This document shows positions 16,416 to 25,328 of a stretch of 64,000 nucleotides of DNA, one piece after another. The first letter of the stretch is position 1; every line of letters starts with the position of its first letter. The stretch lies in contig NZ_RYZH01000022.1 in the NCBI RefSeq assembly GCF_003977685.1, positions 1 through 64,000 on the forward strand, read 5' to 3'. The notes below the pieces were generated by a model. It was not told the DNA's origin, did not search any database, and saw only the letters and a list, made by a program, of their open reading frames with translations. Origin of the DNA: Tautonia sociabilis. GTDB taxonomy: Bacteria > Planctomycetota > Planctomycetia > Isosphaerales > Isosphaeraceae. The position numbers were made by a program, and so were the translations under genes.

Positions 16416-17264
16416 ATGGTCAAAACGCCTTGGATCCTGATGTGCCCTCCTCGGTTCTACGGGATCGAGTACGAGATCAACCCGTGGATGAACCGCCGGG
16501 TCAAGAGCGACCCGGACAAGGCCGCTCGCCAATGGCAGGCGCTGCACGACGCGCTCATCGGCCTCGGCGCGGCAGTCGAACTGCTCGAGCCGGTCGAAGG
16601 GCTCCCGGATCTTGTCTTCACCGCCAACGCGGGCCTCGTCTATCGCGATCTTTTCCTGAGTTCCCGCTTTCGCTACGGCGAGCGGCAGGGGGAGACACCT
16701 GTCTTCGACCGCTGGTTCGCGGAGCACGGCTTCCGCGTCGAGCACACCCCCGACGGGATGCACTTCGAGGGGGCCGGCGACGCCCTCTTCTGTGGCGAGA
16801 CCCTGTTCGCCGGCTACCGGTTCCGATCGGACGCGAGGACGATGTCATGGGTCGGCGACCGGCTCGGGGTCGAGGTCTTGCCTCTGGAGCTGGTCGACCC
16901 GAGATATTATCATCTCGACACTTGCTTCTGCCCGATCGCCCCCAACGCGGCGATCTACTTTCCCGGCGCCTTCGACGAGTATGGCCGATCGGTGCTCCAG
17001 GACCGGATCTGGACCCTGATCGAGGTGTCGGCTGAGGAGGCGTTCTCCTTCAGTTGCAACGCGGTGGTCGTCGGCCGGTCGGTTCTGCTCAACCGGGGGG
17101 CGCCGAAGCTGGCCAGGGAGCTGGAGCGGCTCGGCTTCGCGGCGGTTCCCCTGGACCTGACCGAGTTCATCAAGGCCGGGGGAAGCGCCAAGTGCCTGAC
17201 CTTCCGGCTTGACGGCGAGGACGCCGCCTCGTGGCGGACGGCCGCCAGTGCCGCCACCGGCTGA
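16416..17264 (+). CDS. Amidinotransferase-fold arginine dihydrolase-like protein (ArgZ/AgrE N-domain type)
   Basis: This 282-residue protein has the amidinotransferase/DDAH fold with catalytic-type residues in order: N71 (TANAG), E118 and D122 (FEGAGDALF), H166 (YYHLDTC) and C260 (GGSAKCLTF). The Cys-His-acid set attacks the guanidinium carbon. From memory, an Asn at about this position in Synechocystis ArgZ favours release of two ammonia plus CO2 (arginine to ornithine) rather than stopping at citrulline. The neighbour encodes the matching ornithine-to-proline domain that is fused to this one in cyanobacteria. The start at 16416 is supported by GGGAGG upstream. A DDAH-like activity on methylarginine is the main alternative. 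Confidence 0.8.
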   Translation: MVKTPWILMCPPRFYGIEYEINPWMNRRVKSDPDKAARQWQALHDALIGLGAAVELLEPVEGLPDLVFTANAGLVYRDLFLSSRFRYGERQGETPVFDRWFAEHGFRVEHTPDGMHFEGAGDALFCGETLFAGYRFRSDARTMSWVGDRLGVEVLPLELVDPRYYHLDTCFCPIAPNAAIYFPGAFDEYGRSVLQDRIWTLIEVSAEEAFSFSCNAVVVGRSVLLNRGAPKLARELERLGFAAVPLDLTEFIKAGGSAKCLTFRLDGEDAASWRTAASAATG

Positions 17265-17297
17265 GCCCCCCGGATCGCGGCCCGGAAGGATCGAAGG

Positions 17298-17792
17298 ATG
17301 CGAACGCTCTACGTCCTCCGTCACGGTATCGCTCTCCCGAGCGGGACGCCCTCCGTTGAGGAGGGGGAACGCCCGCTGACCCCGAAGGGGAGGCGTCGGA
17401 TGGAGCAGGTGGCCCAGGGATTGAAGGCGATGCGGATCCAGCCCGACCGAATCGTCACCAGCCCCCTGCCCCGGGCCGAACAGACGGCGGAGATCGTCGC
17501 GAAGGCGCTGGGTCTGGCGGATCGAGTCGAACGAGATGAGGCCCTGCTCGCCCATCAGTCGGCTGCCGCGATCCGGTCCTGGCTGAGCGGCCAGGAGGGC
17601 GAGGAGGTGATGATCGTCGGCCACAACCCCGCCTTCTCGGAGCTGGTCACCGTGCTGCCGATGGGAGACGACGCTCCCCCGATCTGCGCGCTGAAGAAGG
17701 GGGGCCTGGCTTGCTTCGCTGTGGAGGGACCGGGGGTGTACCGGCTCGACTGGCTGGCCCCCCCCCGGCTTCTGAGGCGAATCCGCCGCTGA
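17298..17792 (+). CDS. sixA: SixA-type phosphohistidine phosphatase
   Basis: This 164-residue histidine phosphatase superfamily member has the short SixA architecture. The nucleophile His lies in LYVLRHG, followed by RPLTPKGRRRMEQVA, TSPLPRAEQTAEIVA, and the second catalytic His in MIVGHNPAF. SixA removes phosphate from phosphohistidine in signalling or phosphotransfer proteins. It follows the dihydrolase-like gene by 33 bases with a GGAAGGATCGAAGG-like binding site, so it may share that transcript. It is convergent with ppk1; a gene for another histidine-phosphate enzyme next door is suggestive, but no functional link is shown. Confidence 0.88.
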   Translation: MRTLYVLRHGIALPSGTPSVEEGERPLTPKGRRRMEQVAQGLKAMRIQPDRIVTSPLPRAEQTAEIVAKALGLADRVERDEALLAHQSAAAIRSWLSGQEGEEVMIVGHNPAFSELVTVLPMGDDAPPICALKKGGLACFAVEGPGVYRLDWLAPPRLLRRIRR

Positions 17793-17853
17793 TCCGGAAT
17801 CACTTCCCGAGAACGGGTTGCATCAAGGCCGCTTCCGAGATGGGGCCGGAGGA

Positions 17854-17872
17854 TGCTCCGATTGGCGGAGCA
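17854..17872. terminator. Hairpin between convergent sixA and ppk1
   Basis: TGCTCCG (17854-17860) pairs with CGGAGCA (17866-17872) around the loop ATTGG. It lies in the 112-base gap between the two stops and could terminate either transcript. It is flanked by a short AT-richer stretch but has no clear T-run. Confidence 0.45.
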
Positions 17873-17904
17873 AATCCAACGGCATGCTTGCCCTCCCAAT
17901 CGCG

Positions 17905-20124
17905 TCAGCGGAACCTGACGGGCAGTCCCAGCCCGTCGACCGCCGAGGCGACGGCCGCCGGCAGCTCTCGGCGCGTCGCCTGCTCCTGGAGCGCGGTCTG
18001 GGCTCGGATGGCGGGACCATCGGGAGGGGGCGAGAGGCGGCGGTACGTGCCATCGGGCTGAAGCTCGCGGGCCTTGACGTTGTCGGCGAGGTAGACGCCG
18101 AGGATCTCGCGGACGATGCGGTCATGCAGCCTCGGCTCCTCGACGGGGAAGAGCAGTTCGACGCGTCGGTTGAAGTTGCGCGGCATCCAGTCGGCCGAGG
18201 AGAGGTACAACTCCGGGGCGTCTCCGTTCTGGAAGTACACGATCCGCGAGTGTTCGAGGAACTTGTCGATGATGCTGATAACCCGGATGTTCTCCGAGAC
18301 CCCCGGCACCCCGGGACGGAGGCAGCAGATGCCCCGGACGATCAGGTCGACCTTCACGCCGGATCGGGAGGCGGCGTAGAGGGCCGCGATCGCCCTGGGG
18401 TCGACCAGCGCGTTCATCTTCGCGATGATCCGGGCGGGTCGGCCGGCCTCGGCGTGCTGACGCTCTCGATCGATCATCTCCAGCACTTTGTCGACCAGGT
18501 GGAACGGCGCGACGTGGAGTTTCCGCCAGTCGTGGCCGTGGGAGTATCCGGTCAACAGGTTGAACAGGGCGGAGGCGTCATCGCCGAACTCGGGGCTGCA
18601 GGTGAAGAGGCCGAGGTCGGTGTAGAGCCGGGCCGTCGTCGGGTTGTAGTTGCCGGTGCCGAGATGAATGTAGCGACGGATTCCGTCTGGCTCTCGACGG
18701 ACGACCAGGGCGGCCTTGCAGTGCGTCTTCAGCCCGACCATGCCATAGACGACGTGCACGCCGGCTTTCTGGAGCATGCGGGCCTTGGAGATATTGTTCT
18801 CCTCGTCGAGCCGGGCCTGGATCTCGACGAGCACCGTCACCTGCTTGCCGTTGCCGGCGGCCCGGGCGAGGGCGTCGATGATCGGGTTGTCTTCGGCGGT
18901 GCGATAGAGCGTCTGCTTGATCGCCAGCACCTGAGGATCGACGGCCGCCTGCTCGATGAGCTGGACCACGGCGTCAAACGACTCAAACGGGTGGTGAACG
19001 AGGATGTCCTGCTCCCGGATCGCGTCGAAGATCGTCGGTCGAGCGGAGATGGGCGTTGGCAGTCGGGGCTCCCAGGGCGGCTCCTTCAGTTCTCGGTAGC
19101 CCTCGATCTTGCAGAGGGCCGCCAACGCCGAGAGCGCCACTGGTCCAGAGACTCGATAGACGTCGCGATCGTCCAGGTCCAGCGCCGGGGCGGTCTGCAG
19201 GAGGGAGGCGAAGGCGTCGTCGGCCCGGTCGGAGATCTCCATCCGAACGGCGTCGCCCCACATCCGCTTGCGCAGGTTTTCCTGGATGATCGAGAGGAGG
19301 CTCGACTTGACCTCGCTCTCCTGGATGCTGAGGTCGCTGTTGCGCGTGACGCGGAACGGAGCGTAGCCGACGACCCGGAAGCCGCCGAAGAGGGAGTCGA
19401 GCCGGGGGCCGATGACGTCTTCCAGCAGCACGAACCGATGTCGCCCCGGCTCCTCGACCGGCAGGCGGACCAGGCGGCTGAGCACTCCGGGAACCTGGAG
19501 GACCGCGTAGAGCAGCCGAGGGGTCTGGGCCCCGCCGCGGTCGCGGTCCTGGCCTTCCAGTCGGAGGATGAGGTTGAGGCTTTTGTTATGCAGGTGGGGG
19601 AATGGGTGGGCTGGGTCGATCGCCAGCGGGGTGAGGACGGGGTAGACTTCGGACTCGAAATACGAGTCGAGGAACGCGGTTTCCTCGGCGGTCACTTCCT
19701 CGGGGTCGACGACCTCGATCCCCACCTCGGCCAGCTTCGGGCGGAGATCCTGCAGCCAGGTTTCGTATTGCCGGGAGACAAAGTCGCGAACTCGCTTGGC
19801 GATCTCGACGAGCTGAGCCATCGGGCTCATCCCGTCGGGGGGAGGATCCTGGGGCTCGAGCTGCTCGAAAATCTGAGCCTGGAGGCCGGCGACGCGGACC
19901 TCGAAGAACTCGTCGAGATTCGAGGCGGTGATCGCCAGGAATCGCAGGCGCTCCAGCAGCGGGACGGTCGGGTCCCGGGCCTCCTCCAACACCCGCTCGT
20001 TGAAGTCGAGCCAGCTCAACTCGCGGTTGAGGAACAGCGAGGGGTCGAGCGCCGAGCCCTCCGGGACCCCCTCGGGGCTGGCATAGGGAATGGGGATCGC
20101 CTCGGTTTGGATCGGCTCGGACAT
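17905..20124 (-). CDS. ppk1: Polyphosphate kinase Ppk1
   Basis: This 739-residue protein has the Ppk1 layout: N-terminal FLNRELSWLDFNERVLEEA, SNLDEFFEVRVAGL, HPFPHLHNKSLNL, DILVHHPFESFD, the active-site segment YIHLGTGNYNPTTARLYTD with the phospho-accepting H487, and IRGICCLRPGV. It reversibly makes long-chain polyphosphate from ATP. The length fits the family (690-740). The ATG at 20124 is chosen because family similarity starts shortly after; 88 upstream in-frame residues are arginine-rich and overlap the nfo gene. The stop-to-start gap to nfo is 23 bases, so both are likely on one transcript. Confidence 0.95.
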   Translation of the reverse strand: MSEPIQTEAIPIPYASPEGVPEGSALDPSLFLNRELSWLDFNERVLEEARDPTVPLLERLRFLAITASNLDEFFEVRVAGLQAQIFEQLEPQDPPPDGMSPMAQLVEIAKRVRDFVSRQYETWLQDLRPKLAEVGIEVVDPEEVTAEETAFLDSYFESEVYPVLTPLAIDPAHPFPHLHNKSLNLILRLEGQDRDRGGAQTPRLLYAVLQVPGVLSRLVRLPVEEPGRHRFVLLEDVIGPRLDSLFGGFRVVGYAPFRVTRNSDLSIQESEVKSSLLSIIQENLRKRMWGDAVRMEISDRADDAFASLLQTAPALDLDDRDVYRVSGPVALSALAALCKIEGYRELKEPPWEPRLPTPISARPTIFDAIREQDILVHHPFESFDAVVQLIEQAAVDPQVLAIKQTLYRTAEDNPIIDALARAAGNGKQVTVLVEIQARLDEENNISKARMLQKAGVHVVYGMVGLKTHCKAALVVRREPDGIRRYIHLGTGNYNPTTARLYTDLGLFTCSPEFGDDASALFNLLTGYSHGHDWRKLHVAPFHLVDKVLEMIDRERQHAEAGRPARIIAKMNALVDPRAIAALYAASRSGVKVDLIVRGICCLRPGVPGVSENIRVISIIDKFLEHSRIVYFQNGDAPELYLSSADWMPRNFNRRVELLFPVEEPRLHDRIVREILGVYLADNVKARELQPDGTYRRLSPPPDGPAIRAQTALQEQATRRELPAAVASAVDGLGLPVRFR

Positions 20125-20147
20125 CGGGCGCGTGCCTTCCTCACCCG

Positions 20148-21092
20148 TCAGGATGCCCGGGCGGCCCGGGACGCGCCGCCGGCCGCGGCGGCCTCGGCCG
20201 AGGCCTCCAGCTGGCGGAGGAGGCGGAGGTTGATCGCGTCGAGGTTCTCGCCGCCTTCGGTGCCCTTGGGCGTTTCGAGAATCATCGGCAGCGCGGCGAA
20301 CCGGGGGTCGGCCACGATCCGGGCGAACGGGCCCAGGCCGAGCTCCCCCCGGCCGATCCCGGCGTGCCGATCGACCCGGCTGCCGCACCCCTTGGCGCTG
20401 TCGTTGAGGTGCCAGGCCCGGACGCGGCCGAGGCCGACGATCCGATCTAGCTCCCCGATCGTCTCATTGTACTCCGAATCCGTCCTCAGCCGATAGCCCG
20501 CCGCGAAGATGTGGCAGGAGTCCAGGCAGATTCCCAGGCGGTCGGGATCGGTCACTCGGTCGAGGATGGCTCTCAGGTGCTCGAACCGGTGGCCGAGGCA
20601 GCTTCCCTGCCCGGCGGTCGTCTCCAGGGTGATCTGACATCGCACTCCGGCGGTCCTCCGGTGGACCTCGTCGAGCGCCGCCGCCACTCGGGCGATCCCG
20701 GCCTCCTCACCGCTGCCAACGTGGGCCCCGGGGTGGCTAACCAGGGCGACGATCCCCAGCGCCTCGGCACGTTCTAGCTCGACGGTCATGGCGTCGATCG
20801 ACTTGTGCCAGAGCACGTCGTCGGGGCTGGCCAGGTTGATCAGGTACGAGTCGTGGGCCACCGGGTCGGTCAGCCCCATTTCGGCGGTCGCCTGGCGGAA
20901 CGCGGCAATCTGATCGTCGGTCAGGGGCTTGGCCTTCCACTGGTTGTTGCTCTTGGTGAAGACCTGCAGCGCGTTCATTCCCAGGGCGGCCGCGGCTCGG
21001 GCCGCCTTGTCGTGGCCGCCGGCGATGCTCATGTGCGCCCCGAACTTGCGGCGGATCCAGCCCACCGCGTTCTTCGATCGTTTCGCTGCCAT
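20148..21092 (-). CDS. nfo: Deoxyribonuclease IV (endonuclease IV, Nfo)
   Basis: This 314-residue AP endonuclease of the base-excision repair pathway carries FGAHMSIAGGHDKA, NALQVFTKSNNQW, VAHDSYLINLASP, LVSHPGAHVG, LETTAGQGSCLGHRFEHL, GICLDSCHIFAAGY and WHLNDSAKGCGSRVDRHAGIG. The His, Glu and Asp residues in these motifs bind the three zinc ions. It cleaves the backbone 5' to abasic sites. It has an Ala-rich C-terminal tail beyond the usual 280-290 residues. It is the first gene of the unit that includes ppk1, with the promoter expected in the 426-base gap upstream. Confidence 0.95.
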   Translation of the reverse strand: MAAKRSKNAVGWIRRKFGAHMSIAGGHDKAARAAAALGMNALQVFTKSNNQWKAKPLTDDQIAAFRQATAEMGLTDPVAHDSYLINLASPDDVLWHKSIDAMTVELERAEALGIVALVSHPGAHVGSGEEAGIARVAAALDEVHRRTAGVRCQITLETTAGQGSCLGHRFEHLRAILDRVTDPDRLGICLDSCHIFAAGYRLRTDSEYNETIGELDRIVGLGRVRAWHLNDSAKGCGSRVDRHAGIGRGELGLGPFARIVADPRFAALPMILETPKGTEGGENLDAINLRLLRQLEASAEAAAAGGASRAARAS

Positions 21093-21518
21093 GCCCGGCC
21101 TCCCTCCCTCGTCCTCGGGACGGCGTTCCCTGCGATTCTCGGCCCCACTCTATCGCGAGCCTCCCCCGACGGCCACGCCGACCGCCCGCCGCGATTCGGC
21201 GATCTCGGGTCATTCGGGAACGAACGCCGACGTCCGCTGGCCTCTCCGCTCACCGGGGCGTTTCCGACCGGATCGTTGGAGAGGGCCGATCGTCGAGAAG
21301 AGGAGTGTCCTCCCTCTGAGCCTGGCCGGGGAGACGGGAACGCCGGTCGATGATACGATGGCTCAGGCCGAGACGGCCGAGAGGATCATCGAGCGGAGGT
21401 GGGCGTCCGACCTCGTCCTGGGAGGTCGACCGAGCCGGAGCCGGAGCCGGCAGGAGACGTCCTTGAATTCAGACGTCCTCGGATCCGGACCTTTCCCCGG
21501 AACGATCGGGAACCCGCC
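21093..21518. other. Intergenic region between nfo and membrane protein gene
   Basis: This gap lies between divergent genes. It holds a short perfect AGCCGG-type repeat around 21434-21452 and a small open frame from 21357 that overlaps the next gene, with no ribosome-binding site. No RNA gene or mobile element was recognised. Confidence 0.5.
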
Positions 21519-22025
21519 ATGGCTGGACTCTCGTCCCGGTTGATCACCGCGATGGGCGCGACCCTCGCGACCCTCGGCGTGGTCGGGGCGGCTGGCCTGA
21601 CCTGGGGGGAGCACGCGCTGGCCGTGCCGAGGGCCCTCGGCGGCGGCATCGGTGAGTTCGAGACGACCGGATGGGCGGGTCGGCTGATCATCGGCCCGTT
21701 CTGGCTGCCGAACCAACTGGTGGTCCTCGCGGCTGGGATCGTCTGCTGGTGCTCCTGGCTTCGGGCGGTGGGGATCGGCCGGATCCCGGTCGCCCTGCCG
21801 ATCTGCTTCTGCCTGTATGGGATCGGCCACGCCGGCGTGATGGTCTACCTCTTCTCCGGCGGAGGAGCGGCAACCCTCGGCCCCGGGGCGCCGCTGACGG
21901 TGCTCGCGTTTGCCGCCATGCTCGTACTGTTCGGCATCGAGTGCCTGTCGGTCCCCAGGAGCGGCCGGAGCGGGAGTCCCGAGTCGAACCGCCCGAAGCC
22001 GGCGAGGGCACGTCGCGGTCGCTGA
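21519..22025 (+). CDS. Hypothetical integral membrane protein
   Basis: This 168-residue protein has four likely membrane helices: about 8-28 (ITAMGATLATLGVVGAAGL), 55-80 (FWLPNQLVVLAAGIVCWCSW), 85-108 (IPVALPICFCLYGIGHAGVM) and 120-138 (LTVLAFAAMLVLFGIECL). A short basic cytoplasmic tail follows. The ATG at 21519 is favoured because the upstream part of the frame is low-complexity and arginine/proline-rich. No family was recognised. It stands alone between a divergent and a convergent neighbour. Confidence 0.65.
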   Translation: MAGLSSRLITAMGATLATLGVVGAAGLTWGEHALAVPRALGGGIGEFETTGWAGRLIIGPFWLPNQLVVLAAGIVCWCSWLRAVGIGRIPVALPICFCLYGIGHAGVMVYLFSGGGAATLGPGAPLTVLAFAAMLVLFGIECLSVPRSGRSGSPESNRPKPARARRGR

Positions 22026-22427
22026 ACCCGGCAATCTCCTCCCGACTCGCATCGCCGCACCGACCCCTCGGCGGCAACCCGGTTGCCCGGAAGAAGCCGA
22101 CCGGGGGGGACCGGCAGCATCATCGGCCGCGCTCGGACCCGATGGAGGCCGAACGGGTCGGGCGTTGTCTGCCTGGTGCGATCGAGTGATCCAGACCGGC
22201 CCTGCCGGACGTCGCCGAGAGGCCGTGCTGATGCTCGATCCGGAGCGACCCCGAGCAGATCGATCGCCGCCGTTGCCGACATCGCCCTGACCGACGGTGT
22301 GGCAGCGACGATCATCGGACGACGCCCCTCCGATGTTCCGGGGAGAGCCGAGACCCGGATCCGGGGGGACGACCATCGGGAGGCGACCGAGCCTGGCGAG
22401 GGCCAGGACGCTCGGGATCGGGAGGCT
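22026..22427. other. Intergenic region between convergent genes, nothing recognised
   Basis: These 402 bases lie between the stop of the membrane protein gene and the stop of the pseudopilin-like gene. Open frames across it show no protein-like composition. Small GC inverted repeats such as CCGGC-CCT-GCCGG occur but none is strong enough to call a terminator. It could be a decayed gene. Confidence 0.4.
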
Positions 22428-23402
22428 TCAGTTCGGCTCGGGGACGGTTTCGGAGGGCTCGAGCGCCGACTCGTCCGGGACCGGGGCCTCGGGAGAGTCC
22501 TCGTCCCGATAGCTGCCCAGCGCCCGCCAGACGGCCGGTGCGACCGACCGGGCGTAAGTCCGCACGCTCCCGTCCATCAAGAGGATCCGGATCCCCTCGA
22601 CGTGCCCGCTGGAGGCTCCCATGAACGCCGATCGCCCGTCCTCGGCGATGCACGAGGAGGCCGAGGCCGGCGGGAGCGCATGGGAGTACAGGGTCGACCT
22701 CCAGCCGAGTTCGAGCCAGGACCGGCCGGCGTCGGTGAGGAGCGGAGAACTCGGGAGGTCGGGGCAGCCGGCCTCGGGGATCGGCCCGGGGACGACCTGG
22801 TAGTCCCGGATGCGTTCCTTCGCGGTCCCGGCCGAGCCGACGAGCCGCTCGGCGAAGGAGGCGGTGTACGAGGCCCCGTGCCCGGCCTCGACCTCCTGGG
22901 TTGTGACCCTCTCCCCGGGGGAGAACGGCCCCAGGCGGCCATCAGGGCCAATCCCGGCGTTCGCCCGATAGCTGACCGGGGCCGGGAACACCCGGGCGGT
23001 GGCCATCCGATCGCTCGGGCAGACGACCCCGGGGAGGTAACCTTCGAGGGGAGGCTCTCCCGAGGGGGGGGGCGGAGGCGAGTCGGGGGCCAGCGCGGTG
23101 AGGTCGGTCACTCCGAGCTGCTGGAGCATCTCGGCGATCGGCCCGGAGCGGGGCGGTTCGGTCCCGTCGAGCAGCGGCACCGCCGGCAACCGTCTCGTCG
23201 CCTGCTCGTAGAGCCCCAGCGCCAGACCGATCTGGTGGAGGTTTCGAGTACAGGTCACCGATCGGGCCGCCTCCCGGCTCCGAGTCAGTCCCATCATCAG
23301 GAGCAGGATCAGGACGCCGATGACGAGGATGATCACCAGCACCTCAGCGGGGCCGACCCCGGTCCGATCGGAGCCGGAGGGAGTCGAGTCGGGACGTCGC
23401 AT
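22428..23402 (-). CDS. DUF1559 pseudopilin-like protein with diverged prepilin motif
   Basis: This 324-residue protein has the DUF1559 layout common in planctomycetes: a short basic leader, one N-terminal helix, then a large soluble domain ending in the H-X9-DG motif (GHVEGIRILLMDGS). The usual GFTLIELLVV prepilin motif is replaced by a Gly followed by VGPAEVLVIILVIGVLILLL. The Glu at +5 is kept (E20) but +1 is Val instead of Phe. It may still be cut by prepilin peptidase and inserted in the inner membrane, or it may simply be membrane-anchored. A GTG 12 codons upstream is an alternative start. It has several cysteines and Pro-rich loops. Confidence 0.78.
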   Translation of the reverse strand: MRRPDSTPSGSDRTGVGPAEVLVIILVIGVLILLLMMGLTRSREAARSVTCTRNLHQIGLALGLYEQATRRLPAVPLLDGTEPPRSGPIAEMLQQLGVTDLTALAPDSPPPPPSGEPPLEGYLPGVVCPSDRMATARVFPAPVSYRANAGIGPDGRLGPFSPGERVTTQEVEAGHGASYTASFAERLVGSAGTAKERIRDYQVVPGPIPEAGCPDLPSSPLLTDAGRSWLELGWRSTLYSHALPPASASSCIAEDGRSAFMGASSGHVEGIRILLMDGSVRTYARSVAPAVWRALGSYRDEDSPEAPVPDESALEPSETVPEPN

Positions 23403-23494
23403 CGTTCGATCCGGGTGGGTCCGCGGTGGGGGGCTCACACTCGATTGTCGTTCTCGATTGCATTGTCGCGATTGATTCGCTCGCGTCTACCGAG

Positions 23495-24439
23495 TCATCC
23501 GCCGAGGTCCCCGATCCGGGAGAGCAGTTCGGTTCGATCGGGGAGGAGGCGGCGATCGGCCGGGCGACCCGCCACGATCCCGGCGGCGGCGGAGGCCAGC
23601 CGGAGCCGGTCGATCAGAGGACGGCCCTCGGCCAGAGCGACGGCATAGACGCCATGGAAGACGTCGCCGCAACCCGTGGTGTCGATGACCCGAACCGGCA
23701 GCGCGGGAACCCGGATCGTCTCGTCCGGCGCTAGGGCGTCAACCGCCTGAACCCCGGCCTCCCCGCAGGTGACCACCACGGCCGATTGGCCCGGAGCGCA
23801 GAGCCGTTTGGCCGCCTCTCCCGGGTCGTCACTGCCGGTCAGCCAAGCGGCGAACGATCGAGCGAGGATCAGGTGGTCAGTGGTTGCCAGCAGTTCCCGG
23901 AATCCGGGCTCCTCGTCACGCTCGAAGTCGCCGACGACCGGGACGCCTGCCTCCCGGGCGATCCGGGCCGCCCGGAGCATGGCCACGACGCCGATATGGT
24001 CGACCAGCAGGGCCGAGGCGGATCGGATCGCCTCGCCTGGGGGCCAATCCGGATCGGGGCCGACGAATCCCGATCGGTTGGAGAAGATCGTCCGAGACTC
24101 GTCGTCTCTGCCGACGATGATGGTCGACCGGATCGGCCCGGCTCCGGGCCGTCGGCGCGTCATGGACGTGTCGATCCCGGCCTCGCGGAGGGTTTGGAGG
24201 ACGAGATCCCCGGCCTCGTCGTCGCCGATCACCCCAGCGTAGGAGCATGGCACCCCCAGCCTCGCCGCGGCCAGCAGGGCCGTGCCGGCCAGCCCTCCGA
24301 TCCGTCGAGCCCGGCCGAGGACGCGAGCCTTGCCGTCGGCGAGGGGGTAGGACGCGACGGTCAGCAGCTCGTCGATCGCAACGGCCCCCATGCCGAGCAC
24401 CGGGCCGATCGGGTTGCGCCGGTCGTTCGGATCGCTCAC
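23495..24439 (-). CDS. PfkB-family carbohydrate kinase
   Basis: This 314-residue ribokinase-like kinase carries the N-terminal motif GGLAGTALLAAARLG, GVIGDDEAGD, and the C-terminal PfkB signature DTTGCGDVFHGVYAVAL with the catalytic Asp. It transfers phosphate from ATP to a sugar, nucleoside or similar substrate that cannot be told from sequence. The GTG at 24439 is supported by AGGAG five bases upstream; a longer frame to 24676 adds unrelated sequence. It is divergent from the DinB-type gene. The downstream gene on the same strand is the pseudopilin-like one, 92 bases away, with no obvious functional link. Confidence 0.85.
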   Translation of the reverse strand: MSDPNDRRNPIGPVLGMGAVAIDELLTVASYPLADGKARVLGRARRIGGLAGTALLAAARLGVPCSYAGVIGDDEAGDLVLQTLREAGIDTSMTRRRPGAGPIRSTIIVGRDDESRTIFSNRSGFVGPDPDWPPGEAIRSASALLVDHIGVVAMLRAARIAREAGVPVVGDFERDEEPGFRELLATTDHLILARSFAAWLTGSDDPGEAAKRLCAPGQSAVVVTCGEAGVQAVDALAPDETIRVPALPVRVIDTTGCGDVFHGVYAVALAEGRPLIDRLRLASAAAGIVAGRPADRRLLPDRTELLSRIGDLGG

Positions 24440-24620
24440 AAGAACTCCTCGGACGTGCCCTCGATCCCATGCTCCGGGCGTCTCCGACGGGGGCGAGGGG
24501 GTCGGGAACCCCGTTGCGACTGTTGGCTCGGATGCGGGATAATTGCAAGGAGTTCGAATCCCGCCGTGATTTCCCCTCCCCGATGATCGCCCGGCCTCGT
24601 CCCGGGCGGAGAATGCACTG

Positions 24621-25118
24621 ATGGCCGACGAAACCCTCCTGAACTTGCTCGACGATGTCCGAAGCAAGACGCTCAAGGAACTGCAAAACCTCGATGATAC
24701 CCATGCGCGCTGGGCGCCTCCGAATCTCCAGAATTCCTGCCTCTGGCACGCCGGCCACGCCTACGTGGTTACCGAGCATCTGACCATGCGCGGCCTCGGG
24801 GCCTCCCCCCAAGTGCCCGAAGGTTGGTTCAAGATGTTCAGTTGGGAGAGCAACCCGGCGCACATCGCCCCCGAGACCTGGCCTCCCCTGGAGGAGGTCA
24901 TCGCGGCCCTGAAGGCCCAGCACCAGCGGCTTCGGGATGTGATTGCCGGGCTCTCCCCCGAGCAACTCGACGCGACCGACCCGGGGAACCCCAATCACAC
25001 CGTTCGCTTTAGCATCATGCACGGCCTGCACGACGAGGCCCGGCATAGTGGGGAAATCTCCCTGCTCCGGAAGCTCATGACGAGGACCTTCGTGGTGCAG
25101 TCCCCACCGAACTACTAA
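24621..25118 (+). CDS. DinB-fold putative metal-dependent protein
   Basis: This 165-residue four-helix protein has the histidine pattern of the DinB/YfiT superfamily: H43 and H46 in LWHAGHAYVV, and H138 and H143 in MHGLHDEARHSGEI. These would bind a divalent metal. Members include thiol-dependent transferases acting on bacillithiol or mycothiol, and proteins of unknown function. The start at 24621 is the first ATG after a purine-rich stretch (GGGCGGAGAATG). It is a single-gene unit. The substrate and thiol cofactor are unknown. Confidence 0.75.
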   Translation: MADETLLNLLDDVRSKTLKELQNLDDTHARWAPPNLQNSCLWHAGHAYVVTEHLTMRGLGASPQVPEGWFKMFSWESNPAHIAPETWPPLEEVIAALKAQHQRLRDVIAGLSPEQLDATDPGNPNHTVRFSIMHGLHDEARHSGEISLLRKLMTRTFVVQSPPNY

Positions 25119-25328
25119 TCAGCAACCCTCGTAGCAACAAAAGGATCGGGGTGATCGTGCGTCGAACCGGCTCGATCGCCCCGGCCTCCCGCCCCGGTCC
25201 GTCCGACCGGATCGGAGCCCTCCCCCCCCCTGCTCTCGACCCCGACGACTGCGACCCTCCCTGATCGGGCCGGCCACCGCGCCGAGACCGGGCGAGGCCG
25301 GCCCCCAGCCGAACCGGGAGCCGAATCG

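Noticed and set aside
17818..20496. Long open frame on the plus strand opposite ppk1
   Set aside because: Composition is Val/Asp/Glu/Arg-rich antisense noise, and ppk1 on the other strand has unmistakable motifs.
21432..21452. Tandem AGCCGG-type repeat
   Set aside because: Only a few copies. Such GC repeats are common by chance in this composition and do not form an array.
21357..21543. Possible 61-residue plus-strand gene
   Set aside because: Open with acceptable codon use, but no ribosome-binding site. It overlaps the start of the membrane protein gene and its second half is low-complexity.
22026..22427. Possible gene between convergent genes
   Set aside because: Open frames lack protein-like composition and ribosome-binding sites.
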